From positions 229,250,915 through 229,314,914 of the forward strand of contig NC_081410.1 in assembly GCF_030272615.1 (NCBI RefSeq): a stretch of 64,000 nt of DNA. Reading direction: 5' to 3'. The notes under the pieces were generated by a model. It was not told the DNA's origin, searched no databases, and was given only the letters and a program-made list of their open reading frames with translations. Numbering within the stretch: the stretch's first letter is position 1; every line of letters begins with the position of its first letter. The position numbers and the translations under genes were made by a program. Shown here in pieces: positions 11,335-25,059 of the stretch. This stretch comes from Cryptomeria japonica (taxonomy: Eukaryota > Streptophyta > Pinopsida > Cupressales > Cupressaceae).

Positions 11335-14300
11335 ACACCCACCATTGACATACTCAACTAGGTCTTCACAACATGTTTGTGCTCATCCACAAGCCCTTTA
11401 GCATCATTCTTCAACAACACTATTTGTAACCTCTTGACCAACACCATCCCTTCACTAGGTTTCCAACCTCTACTTTCAACATATAAAGAACTCTCACAAC
11501 TCAATCACCCTTGGCAACACTCAAGGCTTCACAACACTTCTACTCTTGACTCTATACCCACCCAACCAACCCAACATGGTTACCCTTCATTAACAATCAA
11601 CACACTGCTTATTAAGGCAATCTTGATATGTTTTAGGACAGTCGTGTGCTTTAGGACAATCAACAATTTAAGGCTGTCTCCCTTCAACTCAATGAATTCA
11701 AAGGATTCTAGGTACTCAATAGTGTTCCCCAAAACTATCTCCAAACTCCAACTACCAAAAACCAACCAACACTCATCCATGCAAACACTAGTTCTTGTAC
11801 ACTGTCAACAAGGACAACCACTGCTACTTTGGGACAATCAATAAGCTTATTCATGTATGGTGTTTCTCAATCTTGTTAACACTTGTTCCACATCAAATGA
11901 ACCCAACACACTCTCCAATAGCCTCACTTGACCTCACACACACCAACTCTCAACCATACTCACTCATTCTAGCAAACAAGGGAAAGTCCATAACACCGTC
12001 AACTATAACAGTCACAAAGCAATTTCTGGGGCAATCATAAATCCTCACGAGTGGGTTAGCTTCCTTGGTCACTTAACACTTGGATCATTCCAAGGGGTCC
12101 CTCACACATACCTTTCTTCATTTACAACACCATTCAAACACCTTTGTTGCATTTACACCACTAAAAACTAATGAGAATATTGTATTTTCAGACTGTGGTA
12201 CTGTCAATCAGCAATTTGTCATCATTTTGCACGTGCAAAAGTGAACATGGATCCCTGCAAGTAAAACAAAAACAAAATATATAAAAGTGCCCTCCATTCC
12301 ACCAATATTTGTCCTTTGATCAACGTGGAATGGAGGAGTAATACATTTTATATTCTCACTGTTTACCCTAGTAGGTTAAGTGTTTTACAAAAAATAGTAG
12401 ATCTCCCTCCAAACTTGATTAAAAAGAATGGAATAAAGACCAAACTATTGGGGGTTCACCCCTCTATCATTCCCAATTGCTTCTTGATGCAAATGAATAA
12501 TTTTTCAATAATAAAAACTACTGATATCATACTGTTACATATGAAAAACACAAGAAAGTGCAGGAAATCACCAATTTATTGATATTCTCCTCCAATACAC
12601 TGAACAACAACCACCTCCAAACGTGTATAAGGATTTTATAATGCCTTTCAAGCTTTCATAAAGTTACAACCACCCTCATAACCTATTTGGGACAATCCAT
12701 GTCTAATTACCCCTTACAAACTCAAAAGTTGCTTAACCATTGTTGTCAACTTTGACAATTTTTGCTCCAAATTGAACATAGACCCTATCTATGACTTCCA
12801 TGACCCAATAATGATTCAAATAGGCCCAAATACATCAAATAATCCTTTTTACATCATAAATTCCCTTACATGACTCATTTTCACATATTTGCACCATATT
12901 GACTACTTATGACAATTTTGTCAACATTACAACTTTAGGGCTCAAAACCTTAACAAAGGGACTCATAGACACTTATTACATAATAAATGGTAATTATTGA
13001 CCTTATTACATAGAATAAACACAAAACCATTGTCCTTGCGCCAAGTTGACCTCATTGTGCCATGAGGACCTATTAGGTGCTCCTGCACCACTCTTGCAAT
13101 CCTTTTTGTTATTTGCATGACGTGTACATGGAAAAATGCATTTGTATGCACTAGTGCATTTAGTTTGACTTCATATGCATCCAAAAAATCACAATGCCTC
13201 CTCCACATGATTATGCCAATTGATTGGTACCATATGGACGATACACTTGGCACAACCCTAGCTACATGGTTTGTGCACCATATATGCATAACAATTGTCA
13301 ACATATTGTGGAAGGCTTATTTGATAGTCTCTTAAATATTGTTTGTATGATTAATTATTTATTGCACATTGTATACAATTTTAATTAAGTAATTTCTATT
13401 TATTTACTCAAGTAAATTAAAAAATAAGAATACATGCCATCTCCTCAATTGATAGGAGCACATGCCACCCCTACCTTCACTAATGGTAGATTGGTGCCAC
13501 ATTTCCTTCATCAAGATGAGTACTCTTGACATCAATTCTCCTACATGTGGAGCCAATCCTTCACTTTGTTGATGCTCATTCAATCTTTCTAGGACGCTTG
13601 TCATCTTGACTCATACATTCTAGAGCATATATATGTTTAATCATTCCTTGTTTTACATACTCTTGAATGCAAATATTAAAATATTATTATTTTTATTTTG
13701 TTTGTATTTTAATTAGTGTCATCTCATTGTTTCAATCATAGCACAATTTAACATTACTCAATCTATTGTAAATCTAGTATGTACACCTCACTATATATTT
13801 TGTAAATTAGTAATTTGACTAGTGAGCCTTTGTGAAACCACTTGGCCTCGTCTATTTGAACTCTACAATGCATTGACAAATCAATTGTATGTGTTTATCC
13901 TTTCTGATCATAGAATTTACAATCTTGCCATCTCTACTATAATATACATTAATACCATGTTAATGAAGGAAACAATATTTTTCACATTGATTGCATCCTT
14001 TGTTATCATTGCCTCTTGTTAGACATGAAACTATCTCCATTTGTGCTACTTCATTTACTTGTTACTTCATATAAGGTCATATACTTTTCCCAATGTGTTG
14101 ATTATATGAAATAGTACAAGTGGACATAGGTTCATGTCTAACATAATATAATCTTGTTCATTTATTGACCTATCAAATTTGATTATCCTATCATACTATT
14201 TGTTCAAGCCTTGGAAATATAATTCTTTGCATTCTAAAAGTTTTTTAGTCCTTCAATGTTAGAGTTTTGGGCATCCTTAATATGAGTATCATCTCCTTTG

Positions 14301-17300
14301 TTCCTTTGAACTTTGAAGTCCTAATTATTTGCCTTGTATTCTTTGCAATGCTAGACTTTCAAACTTAAGCTTTTCCTATTATAGTTTTTGTGGCATCCCC
14401 ATGCTCCTATCCTAAAAAATCCTCATTAAACACTTGTCTTTTTATTTTGTGCCAACATTTTGGACTTCCTTATCTTTCCATCCCCTTTTCTCGTTCCCAT
14501 TGGCCTATTAGAGTTCCCTTTCCTCAAGTACCCTTCATTTATCAACCTCGACCCCAAAATCTTGGTCCTTTGCTGATCCTAATTTTCCTAAGTCTCTTTT
14601 AGACTAAATCTTTAGGCCATATACTATTTAAGGAGCACATTCAAACTCTTAATAATTGTATCTTGTTTCAGTTTTTTTTCATTATCTTTTATAGTTGGAG
14701 TTGCAACCTTCTCTTAACTTGAGTACTTTTTTCATGTCATGCCTAACTACTAAACCTCACCAATATGTTCATGCACTTATTCAGAGTCAAACTTTCACCT
14801 ATCCTACTCCTCATCAAACACCTTCAACACCTCAAGCTCCACCAAGTACTAGTGTATTTTTTTAGAGTTTTAGACTTCCCTTTATCCTATTACCTCTTTT
14901 GAGGTATGCTCAAACCATCTTCCTCAACATTTGATAAACCTTTTTCCTATCAAACTTCTCTCTCATTTAATACCTATTTCCTATTATGTTGCATCTTTGA
15001 TCCTTGATAGTTTAAGGTCTCATATACCCTAACAGGGATGAGTTATCCCTCACCCCTAATCCTTGATGTCTTGATAGGTAGTATGAGGTATGGATTTTCT
15101 TCAACCTTTGAAATTCAAACTTCTCATCCATTTTCATTGACTTCCTGCCAACTCACAAGAACAATCTAAGGTTTCATGTGTGTGTCGAAAAATCTGTTGA
15201 CATGTAGGAGAAGTATTTATAGCCATTAGAACTATCTTTTCACCACCTTGGGAGAAATCATCCATGGCTTTGGAATGATTTTGAAACTATTTTCAATGGT
15301 GGGAAGCAAAAATGAGTTAAAGTCTCATTTATTCATTGGTTTAGTCTTAAATCCACTCAAGAACACTCATAAACAATTGTTTCTTATTTAAAAGCATATA
15401 TTTGATGGAGAAGGACTCCATGGCCATGTTGAAGTTAATACATCCAATAAAATATCACAGGGATTGGATCTTCATGACTTTTGGAATAATTTTTTTCTAT
15501 ATATTTCATAAATTTTCTCCATGTTTTTTCACAGATATTTAGGTGCTAATTAATGAGCAGTTTAATGGTGAATCATTGATGGGCAGTTTAATGACGAATC
15601 TTTGAGTTTGTATTATGATTGCTTGAATTTTCTTTGACCTCGAGGTGAAGTTTTTGTATATGCAAAACACAAGTTGTCACAATGACAACATGGTTTCTCT
15701 CTACTAAATCTATCGATTATTTTTTTCTTATTAAGCTACATGCGCTTGTTGCATATCTATGAAGAGGCTTTAATTTTTATTGTAAAGGGTTAAATGTTTA
15801 ACATTTATATGGGAAAATCTCATTAGTATTGAATTGTAGTTCATGTTTCAACTAGTGCCTATTGTTGAAACTTAAAATTTCAAGTTTTCATGCAACTTGT
15901 AATGGCTATGTAAACATTTTCCATGAAAATATAAGAAATCCCTTTTAGCTTCCTTACCTTATGTCTCCATAATTTTTAGATTTTTAAGGGATTTAAGGAA
16001 ACCCTAAATGCACATTTGTTAGTTTTTTAAATTAAAATTCTGTTAGTTTGCATCTAAAGTCTATTAAAATTATTCCATTTTGTGCAAATTCCATACCACA
16101 TGAAATTTATTAAATTAACAAATGAAACTTTGAAATTTTATGAATTATTGAGTAGAGAATTTATTATTAGGCCAAAGGGAATTTGAGGGTTTGAACTCTA
16201 CAAGACAGAGCCAAGTGTATCAAAATCATTTGAAAGTTAGGATTTGCAATATTATTAGGCTCCATTTAAACTAGACTTCGTATTATAGTTTTAAGCATCA
16301 ATTTGGTGGTAGAAAGTCGACTATTCATTCCCTCAAAATCAAGAAAAATTATACTAACACTTTTTATTAATTTATTTGTTTAACCATTGTGCACAAACCA
16401 TTATTGTAAATTTCAAAAAAAATTATTGTGATCTTATGACTAATAAGCCCTAGAGGACTACATATGATGTGTTGTATTAGATTAATGGTGAACTAAGAAA
16501 ATAAAAATGAAATGTATCTACAAGGATGAAATATTGTAAAAGTGATCCTAGGGTAACATGCGTATCAACCTAGAGTTAACCTTTCCACACTATTTCATTA
16601 AAAAAGAGAAGATGAGTGAATGGGCTTGACTTTAGACCATAAGGAGAGCCAAACAATCCTGAATCCACACCTGGGTTCTCTTTTTGTGTTGTGTGTGATG
16701 TGATTGATTGAATGCATGAAAATGAACTAAGCTAAAAGAGACAATTATGAACAATATTGTTAGAATGCATGAAACTGAGAACAAAAAAACATAATAGAAG
16801 GACATATCTAGAAATGAAACATAGAGGCACTTGCGACATAAATAAGGATAAAATTGGGTAGGATAGGGGTATTGGAGTCTATGAGTAGGTTGATGTAGCA
16901 ACCATTGTCCACAATAGGATTATGAAGTCCTCAAGAACTTTTCCCCAAAATTTGGGGCAAAACTCGAATGACAATTACACCTAGCTCTAGCGTCTGGGGA
17001 TTTTTTGTTGTTTGAATTTTTGGATTGTTTGTCAATGTCTACTCTCTCTGTTGGTATCTTTTGATCATCGCCAACCTTCAAATTTGAACCCACACACATG
17101 AAAAAGATAGGGAAAATGGTTGTGTTGTATAGGGACTTGCATAAGTCAAACCTTTTCACTCAACAATAAGGATGAATGAAAAATCATCATATGCTCCCTC
17201 GAGAGTAGATGAAAATGAATGAAATAAAACAACGATAATTACCTCCTACACAAAACCCTTGCTTGGATTTTTTGTTAGGTGATGTATACTTACAAATCAT

Positions 17301-18098
17301 AGATGCAACATGATGACCATCATGATGGAAGATGCTTCAATATGCTTGATGCTGATCTTTATATTTTTTGTCTGATAACTTTGTAATCTTCCAATAATTG
17401 ACTTGAATTACCTACTTGATCACAATATTGCTTAGAAATGAATTGATTGCCCTTCTAGAGAATTCCCCTTACAAATGTGGAAGGGATTCATATTTATATG
17501 CGACTTTCACCTTTTTGTTAACAATTTTTTGGGAGAGGCTAACAATGGGATACCACCATTAAGGGCCCAACATTGATATACAAATATTTTAATTTGTTGC
17601 CAACTTGGGAGGACACTAGCATTTAGCGTTAGTATCCAACCCAATTAGGCTACATAAAGGTCTAGGGACTAGGTGAGGTAATCCACATTGCAAATATAGT
17701 CCTCATAACCACCAATATAGGTTCTAAAACGAGCATTGAATTATCAAGGGTTTATAATTTACGATGCTACATTTAGCCCCTACTTTAGTGAGGGTATGAA
17801 ATAATGCCCATATAAATAGTAAATTACAAAGAAGGAAAAGTCTTTCTATTTGAACACCAAAGAGAGAAGACGACTCCAAGTTGAGAGATGTGACAACCCC
17901 TAGACTTAGAATCCTATGAATCCATAATGCCCAGATAAAAATAGTCCACATACATATAAGACACAAAGAAATTAAATACATACACATACACATAAACTGA
18001 AACATAAACACTATTAACAAAATAAACATCCACATACACAAATAATACATGAAACATACATTTAGACATACACGAAGCATACATAAACAAAGGCATAC
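11335..18098. other. Intergenic, no gene supported
   Basis: A long AT-rich stretch. The largest open frame (11377-11844, +) is Ser/Thr/Asn/Gln-rich with no recognisable motif, and I do not call it. A stretch at 17920-18080 is rich in ACATAC-type words. The rest gives no LTR pair, TIR or conserved protein fragment to my eye. Confidence 0.5.
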
Positions 18099-18230
18099 AA
18101 GGTATGCCATCTAGACTAGTTTGATCTATAAATATTGACTAGGAGCCACATCCACTAACAAAAAAGGTATGGCATCTCAAACTAGCAAGATCCTCAAATT
18201 TTGACTAGGATCCATATCCACAACAATGTC
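18099..18230. repeat. Two-copy tandem repeat, about 65 bp unit
   Basis: Two adjacent copies, each opening AAGGTATG(C/G)CATCT and containing TTTTGACTAGGA- or ATTGACTAGGA-type words followed by GCCACATCCAC or TCCATATCCAC. The copies differ at several positions, so the duplication is not recent. Confidence 0.65.
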
Positions 18231-18385
18231 CCTAAGTCATGGTATAGCAAAACCCTTTGTTTGCTAGGTGCCTCATGGACAAGTGAAGACATCCCAATGA
18301 CTATCAAGCTGTGTTATGTTAGGTGAGCTCCACACGTAGCAAATGAAAGAAGCACAATCTAGATAAACCATCTATTTACTAGGTG

Positions 18386-19414
18386 TGTAACACCCCGCTA
18401 AGGAACCCCAGAAGACAACAACTAACTAATCAATTAAACATAGCTATATATATATATATATATATATATTAATTCAAATCACATAACATTACTAACTCAT
18501 CATGAAATTAAATATAACATTGCACATGCAGAAGGCGACAATTCTCCTAACTGAGATCTCTTACATGTTCCCTAATGTTGCTACCTAAGCAACGCCCTAA
18601 ACGATATTTAAGAATCTAACATGATAATGAAATATAATATTAAAAAATGTACGAACATAAATAAATATCACAAGATTCCTTTTAAGCACCAATCCAAGAG
18701 TTCCTATGATAACCTTTACATAAGACATAATGATACATTCCATCACATAAGGGTGGTCGATACCAACATCACACCACTAAATACTAATCTAGAATCACAT
18801 TCTTTTGATTACTACACATTGCATTGTATTACATAAATCTCCCTAGGGGAGTGTCCATATTACAATGACGATAAAATACATAGCATCATTAACACACCAC
18901 TAAATCATTTACATCAAGTAATGAGAGACTACTGTAAAGAAGATAAAGGATTGATCCAACATGTGAACATGTCCACCGATCCCCAATGGAGGTAGGCAAC
19001 AACCTCTCGACCATGTGGAAACCTTAGTCCACCCCACTATACTCTGGATATAGACACAAGTCCCCACACAACACAAGAAAACTAGGTTGACAACCAACGT
19101 CCAAGAAGACACAAGGATACACAAGGACAACCAAAGCTTATTAAATGGTTTCACCCGAGGCATTTTACACAACACATAGGATATGGTCCTAATATACACA
19201 TAGGTAAGAGCCATCACATAGCTTCAACATGATTTACCTTGGCAGTCTCTCTCTAGACCCCGAACCCCATTTGACAACTCATGTGGAACCGAACAATCCT
19301 TTCACAAGGACAAGAAAGTTTGATCATGCCAAATCAACGTCCCCTAAACGACGAGGCCTTCCCAAATCCATCCTTAGTCTAAATGAGCACTTAAGGCAAT
19401 CAATTGGGGTATCA
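18386..19414 (+). mobile_element. Possible fragment of another LTR element interrupted by E2
   Basis: The stretch opens TGTAACACCCCGC, a common opening of plant LTRs, and contains a (TA)n tract at 18445-18470. It is cut by E2 at 19415-19419. The sequence resumes after E2 at 44552, where TTACCCTGGCAG and CGACCCCCATTGAG resemble TTACCTTGGCAG and CGAACCCCATTTGA at 19235-19272. I could not find a partner LTR, so element status and ends are uncertain. Confidence 0.3.
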
Positions 19415-19419
19415 CAATT

Positions 19420-20530
19420 TGATAAAATTATAAGACACTAAGAGGGGGGGAGGTGAATCATTGCAAGCAAAAACAATATGAATCTGATCACCAACTTAAA
19501 CAACTTAAAACTTAACAAGCATAAGACGAATATCACCACATAAGCTAATGCCCAATAAAATAAATTCCACATAACACAAGATATTTATATGTGCAAACCC
19601 AAAAGGGAAAAACCACAATGGGAATTTATACCCACAAGATTCACTAGCTGCAGAATATAAATCTTGACCGGTTAAGCTCTTACAAATATGCCCTGTTAGG
19701 AGCATATTCGATTAGGAGTCACCCGGTTAAGGGATTTAATATTATGAGCCCTATTAGGAGCTTTGAACTGTTAGGATCAACCTTGCAAGAGGCTTTAAGA
19801 CTCTGATATAGAGCTACCCTATTAGGGGATTTACAAATTAAGGCCTGTCTGGACCTACCCGGTTAAGGGATTTTGCTGCTGTAACCGTTAGGATAACAAC
19901 AGTCAAATGATCTTCATGTAACACCTCTATGTGTGATAAGATCCATTTCAGATCCTCAAAACTTCAACAACACATCAATACAGAGCTTCACTAATCACCT
20001 CACAATCAGAATCTCAATATTCACCTTCGATCTCATCAACATACGTATGTCTATCTCATAACTCATCACACCTTTTTATAGACATCAACTTAGTCATCTA
20101 CAACCTTAGAACAATTTCCTAGGTTCAATGAATCTAGACAAACTAACATTGCACGCTGAACTTATGTCGGTCACCGACATAACAAATAAAAAATAAGACA
20201 AAATATGTGTCGGTTTACCGATTTAAGTGACTTTATTACTATCGGTTAAGTGTTCATCAGAATGCCTACTCTGTACATCAAATATTTCTAGTCCGGTTGA
20301 ATCTGCCAATGTGGTCACAAACATAGCTCCAAATACCCATCTCCATCATTACTTTAAAAACCGCATCATCCAACTCTTCATGAATCGCCTATACCGGTTG
20401 CATGAATGCAACACTGTCTCTGTTTACAGGTTGGAGTCCTAATTATTGGTTCTGTGTTAAACTGTCTTCTTACCAGTTATACCTTACCGGTTGGCTTTCA
20501 AGACTTAGATGACTATAAAAACATTGTTGC
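19420..20530 (-). repeat. E2 3' LTR, first part (split by E1)
   Basis: This aligns over its whole length with 43309-44430 of the right LTR. It contains a G tract near its plus-strand start, a TATA-like TATAAAAAG on the minus strand at 20072-20080, and many ACCGGTT-type words. It stops at the target duplication of E1 (GTTGC, 20526-20530). Confidence 0.9.
20072..20080 (-). promoter_or_regulatory. TATA-like box in E2 3' LTR
   Basis: Minus strand reads GTCTATAAAAAGG; the same site exists in the other LTR at 43961-43969. Activity in this decayed copy is unlikely. Confidence 0.5.
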
Positions 20531-21686
20531 TGTGTCGACTTCAATTTCATCCTCAGAATGATACCTGTAACAAGTTAGTTTCACAAAATACAAATGGAAA
20601 TGCTACAAGAAATCCAAACTCAACCAATGAAACTACATGAAATACATATGAAATAAAAAATTCTAATATTACCTTCATGGTTTATGTCTCATTGTGTCCT
20701 AACTCCACTGTTCTTGGTTGCAGATGGTGTGCTCTCAAACAATGCACTAATAGCTTCCAAGATGACATATGAAGAATGGACTGATAACTGATAGTTAACT
20801 GATACTATGATATGCAATGCTACATGATTATGCTATATGATAATTGCTATTTGCTTCAAGATTAAAACTCATAGATGCATAAGTTTTACAAATGATTTGC
20901 TTGAAAATGTACTTGAAGTCTCTTGAAGTCTAACTCTCTCTCAACTGAAGCTCTTGATTTTATAGACCTTGAGAGGATGAGATGATGTGGCTCAGATCAA
21001 TGGTCATGATCAGATCTACAGATTTGGATGGCTGTGAGCAAAGGTGAAGGTTGAGAGAAAGGGAGAAGGAGAAGACAAGTGTCACTCATCTCACCTTGAC
21101 TGGGTTGCTGATTGAGGGAATCTAGGGATGGTTGGAGAAGATTTAGGCATGATAGGACAAGTGGACTCAAGTCCTTCCTAAGATGTAGGGGTGTTGGAGA
21201 GAATATAGAAGATGGTTATGAAATATGTGTACGTACACAATATTCATTAAATTTGGTGGTTGAAGATAAATGATGAATTAATATTTAAGAAATATTAATT
21301 TCCTTAGCCATATGATGGATGAGTTGGCAAAGGGAAGATGAAGTGGAGATGGAAGGGTGAGTTGGATAAGAAAGATTAAATAATTTAAGAAATTATTTAA
21401 TATTTGAGACTATAGGATAGGATAATAACCATTAAATATTAAAATATTTAATTGATTGGAGGAGATAATTAAATATTGGATATTTAATTAACTTGGTTAA
21501 AAGGATAATTAAATATTAGATATTTAATTATTTTAGAGGAATATAATAGATGAATTAATTAATAGAAAGACACGAAATGAATTAAATAAATTAATCTTTT
21601 CAAATTAACTATTTAATAGAAGAATAATTATTAAATAAATATAAAATATTTATTTAATTGCTGATAGCCATTTTTATGTGTATACA
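20531..21686 (-). repeat. E1 3' LTR
   Basis: About 1156 bp, near-identical to 36387-37556. It includes a minus-strand TATA box (TCTATAAAATC, 20957-20964) and, at 21395-21660, clustered AT-rich hairpins built from AATTAAATAT and ATATTTAATT arms. Confidence 0.95.
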
Positions 21687-21704
21687 TTTTGCCCCTCTTT
21701 GAAA
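21687..21704 (-). other. E1 polypurine tract
   Basis: Minus strand reads TTTCAAAGAGGGGCAAAA directly before the 3' LTR TGTATACACA. This is the expected plus-strand primer position and confirms the minus orientation of E1. Confidence 0.85.
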
Positions 21705-22230
21705 TGATGTCGAGACAACATTGTTTCAAAGATTAAATCAAGTCTCGATAGTGCGCCCGACAAAGATTAAAAATCCTTATTGTGTGCCCCCTCAGGAGAT
21801 TGATCGTGAAATTGTTGAAAACTTTGGTTTGAATGATTGATCTCATGACAATTGATTAAAAAAAAATTCCCATTAATTAAATTTGATTTGTAAAAAACAA
21901 ATTAAATTGCCCCATTGAATATCATTAATTACTCTTCAAATAGTAAATATAAAATTAACCAAGGTTAATTTTAATTTCATTGTTATCCTTGTCATCTTGT
22001 GAAGAAATTTTCTTGGTGAGGTGGTGAAATGGTGAATCATGTGGAGAACCATCGATTTGAGCGTGTTCAACGATATCAGCGACCTCCTGAGTATGGGTAT
22101 TCGGTATGTATCTTATCTCGAGCTTTGTTTTCAACTTGTCGTGCAACTTTTCATGTTTTTAGGCACGTTTTTTGAAAATTTGAATTTTTTTTGCGATTTT
22201 CGGTATTAAGTTGGCACTTTTTCATTTAGA

Positions 22231-22497
22231 TTTATCGCATATGCCATTAGGTTTAGCACATTTGCATGTGATAGCGCATATGCTCATTAGGATAGCGCAT
22301 ATGTTAAGGATGTTAGCACATATGCATAGGTTAGCGCTTATGAATTGTTTGTTAGCGCATATGCATTGTGTTGTAGCACTTCTGCATGTTTCACGCATTC
22401 GTTTGTAGGGTTAGCGCGTTTGTTGAAAAAGTTAGCGCATATGTTTTTTTTAGCGCTTATGTTCAATAGGATAGCGCATATGCTCAAAATTTGATGT
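22231..22497 (+). repeat. Degenerate minisatellite, TTAGCGCATATG-type units
   Basis: About 13 units of 18-21 bp with core TTAGCGCATATG (variants TTAGCACATATG, ATAGCGCATATG, TTAGCGCTTATG). It lies between the polypurine tract of E1 and the antisense PMD ORF. A related array with the core in the opposite orientation lies in the E1 leader at 36064-36336. Confidence 0.85.
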
Positions 22498-22888
22498 TTT
22501 TGATAGATGCAAAAGCTAAAATCACTTTGATGATTAGATTTAACGTGTTTGATGCACGTGTATGATGAATAGGGACTTGAGTGACTGATTGATGTTGTTG
22601 GATAGATCGATTTGATTTGTTTTGATAGATTAGCTCTAAGAAACTGATTTAGTTTCTGATGCAAGAGCTTAGCAAAGTTTTGATTGAACTCAGTGATTGA
22701 TAGAAAACCATGATTGATAGGTTTTAAAATGATTTGATAGCTTAAGTTGCTTCAGTTTGATTTGATTGATTTGATAGTGTAAGTTGCTTGAGTTTGATTT
22801 AATAGATTTGATAGATTAGCGATCACTTTGATTTGATAGATAGATAAGTGACGATTGATCTGATCCTCTTGATAAATAGGAGAAACTT

Positions 22889-25022
22889 GATGTTCTCCAG
22901 TGTCGGGAGAAATTACCGACAGTACGTCATTTAGTGCGAGAGCTGACACAAGCAGAGGTTAGACATATAGATGCCTGTGGTTTATGTCATCCATTGTATA
23001 TGCCTGAGAGTACACATAATAGATGATTGTTGACAGCGTTAGCCGAGAGATGGCACAGTGAGCATAATACTTTCCACTTGCCCATGGGTGAGATTAGTGT
23101 GATGCTCGAGGATGTCTATAGGATCTTGCACATCCCAATGACTGGCAAGTTAGTGCAGGATGATTTTCAGGATCATGTTGGGACAGAGGCTTGTAGAGCC
23201 ATTTTTGTTGATGATAGCATTGCTAGAGGAGAGATCCGATGGGAGGATATGGTTATGTATTATGAGACTCTTCCTGTGATTCTTGCTGGTTTGATTGGAG
23301 GATTTATTTGTCCTGATAGGTGATCACGAGGTTTTGTTGTTGGATGGGGTGAGATTCTCCTGAGTATGATGCATCATCATACTCGATATGCTTGGGGTGT
23401 TTGTATGCTTGCACATTTATATCATGATCTTCATCAGGTATGATGAGAGTGCTAGTTTGTCTACAGGATGCACATTATTGAAGATCTAGTGTTGGGAGCA
23501 CATTGGTGTTACTCGGCCTATCCATCACAGAGTTCATGGAGAGAGGCAACCGTATGTGTATTTTTATGCAGGCATCATTACTCAGCATAAGTTGGGTAAG
23601 ATGGAGTATTGGCATTGGGTGCTTGATTTATTGGATAGCATTACTTGGAGACCATATGTTGATTATGAGCCATGGATGGATGATACACGAACATTACCAT
23701 TTATCATGCAAAATAGATATCTCATTGGTAGGACTCCTTATATTATTGAGCGACAGTTGATTAGTCGCATTCTTAGACAGTTTGGGATCATCTAGCCTAT
23801 GCCTACTGGTGTGACGATATATGCTCAGCGGTACAGAGATAGGCGAGATTGGGGACCTTTGTTGTCATTTGAGATTGCTTGTGCAGTGTTTCTTGCTACT
23901 CTGAGAGTGGCTTATGATATGAGATTGCACATTCTTGATCCTGGTGTTACTACAGAGTATGCTCAATACATACTAGCATATCCATTTCCTCGTATTACTG
24001 ATCCAATAGATCCTCCTCCCAGCTCAGGAGGTAAGGATGATGATTCAGATGATCCAGGTGTTAGGAGACGAAGATGAAGACAAGAGCTCAGAGCTGCTCA
24101 GGAGGCGAGGGGAGGTGGAGATGAGGGTGGGGATGGAGGTGGAGATGATAGGAGACCTGGATGGAGGGGAGGTCGATTGAGAGTTCGTGGAGGACCGTTT
24201 AGACCAGTTGGCAGGATTGGGAGACCACGTCCTATGGGTGGGAGGGATGTTGGATGGATTGGGAGGGAGCATGGAAGGGCGGGGATGAGAGCACCGAGAG
24301 GGTTTCCATTGACAGGAGGAGGTAGGATGACTGGACTGGATGGGGGTTGCGGGAGAGGCATTGATTTTGGTCAGATTTAGCCAGACCCTAGAGTTATTGC
24401 AGCTCATGGTGGAGATGATGAGAATCCAGAGGATCATGTTCTACTTATTAGATGATGGGTTTTGAGAGCTACTCAGATTGAGATGCCAACAAGTGGACAG
24501 GGAGGTGGTGAGGAGGGTATTGGGGTTCATGCACCACAACAGGATTTGCCAGAGCAGGATGCACAAGAGCATGACATTCCAAAGTAGGTTGCACTAGAGC
24601 ATGATATGCCAGAGTAGGAGACCATTGATAGTCTTAGAGCACAAATTGATCAAATTCGAGCACAGGTACAAAATTTCATGGTTGAGAGGGATAGAGCTGT
24701 TAGGAGACAGTAGGATACTAAGGGCCTTCTTGATCATATTCAGCAGGTTGGATCAGGTACTCTCTCTACTGACACTGTTAGAGCATTAGTTCAGGTCGGG
24801 AAGTAGACTTCCCACTGGCGATGACGATATGAGGAGTTAGTTGCAGAGAGCCAGAGAGCTGGTAGTTATCATACCACCGTGTTGATGGATGCTAGCAATA
24901 GTGGGGTCATGAGACCTCCTCAGAGGAGTGGTGATCACGGGAGACAGGTATCTGGAGGATCTTCTCGCCCACAACCACAAAGACAGATAGAGTTAGGTGG
25001 TAGTGGTACAAGACAACCGTGA
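22889..25022 (+). pseudogene. Antisense plant mobile domain (PMD) ORF of E1
   Basis: The segment 22932-23323 encodes a PMD-type sequence: LLTALAERW, then FHLPMGEISVMLEDVYRIL and HIPMTGKLV, which match the W(x)nTFHLPxGExxxTLxDV pattern of the domain. After a frame change between 23323 and 23556 the reading continues (YFYAGIITQHKLGKMEYWHW, then PFIMQNRYLIGR and YAQRYRDRRDWGPL) in one frame to 25022. The tail is Gly/Arg-rich (24100-24370), followed by a short coiled coil (IDSLRAQIDQIRAQVQNF, near 24630). In-frame TGA and TAG codons break it (for example just before LLTALAERW), so it is not intact. PMD proteins of the MAIN/MAIL type occur in plants and in some gypsy elements. This copy runs opposite to gag-pol, between integrase and the 3' LTR. 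A function in silencing evasion or host interaction is only inference. Confidence 0.8.
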
Positions 25023-25059
25023 CTTCATTTGGAGGAACTTGTATTGTTTATTTGATATC

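Noticed and set aside
11377-11844. 155-codon plus-strand frame
   Set aside because: Ser/Thr/Leu-rich composition, no motif and no supporting splice or promoter context; expected by chance in this C-rich AT DNA.
12963-13304. 113-codon minus-strand frame
   Set aside because: An unrelated plus-strand frame overlaps it, no motif is visible and it sits in decayed AT-rich DNA.
17724-18110. 128-codon minus-strand frame, Cys/Met/Val-rich
   Set aside because: Derived from ACATAC-type low-complexity DNA; hydrophobic look is a composition effect.
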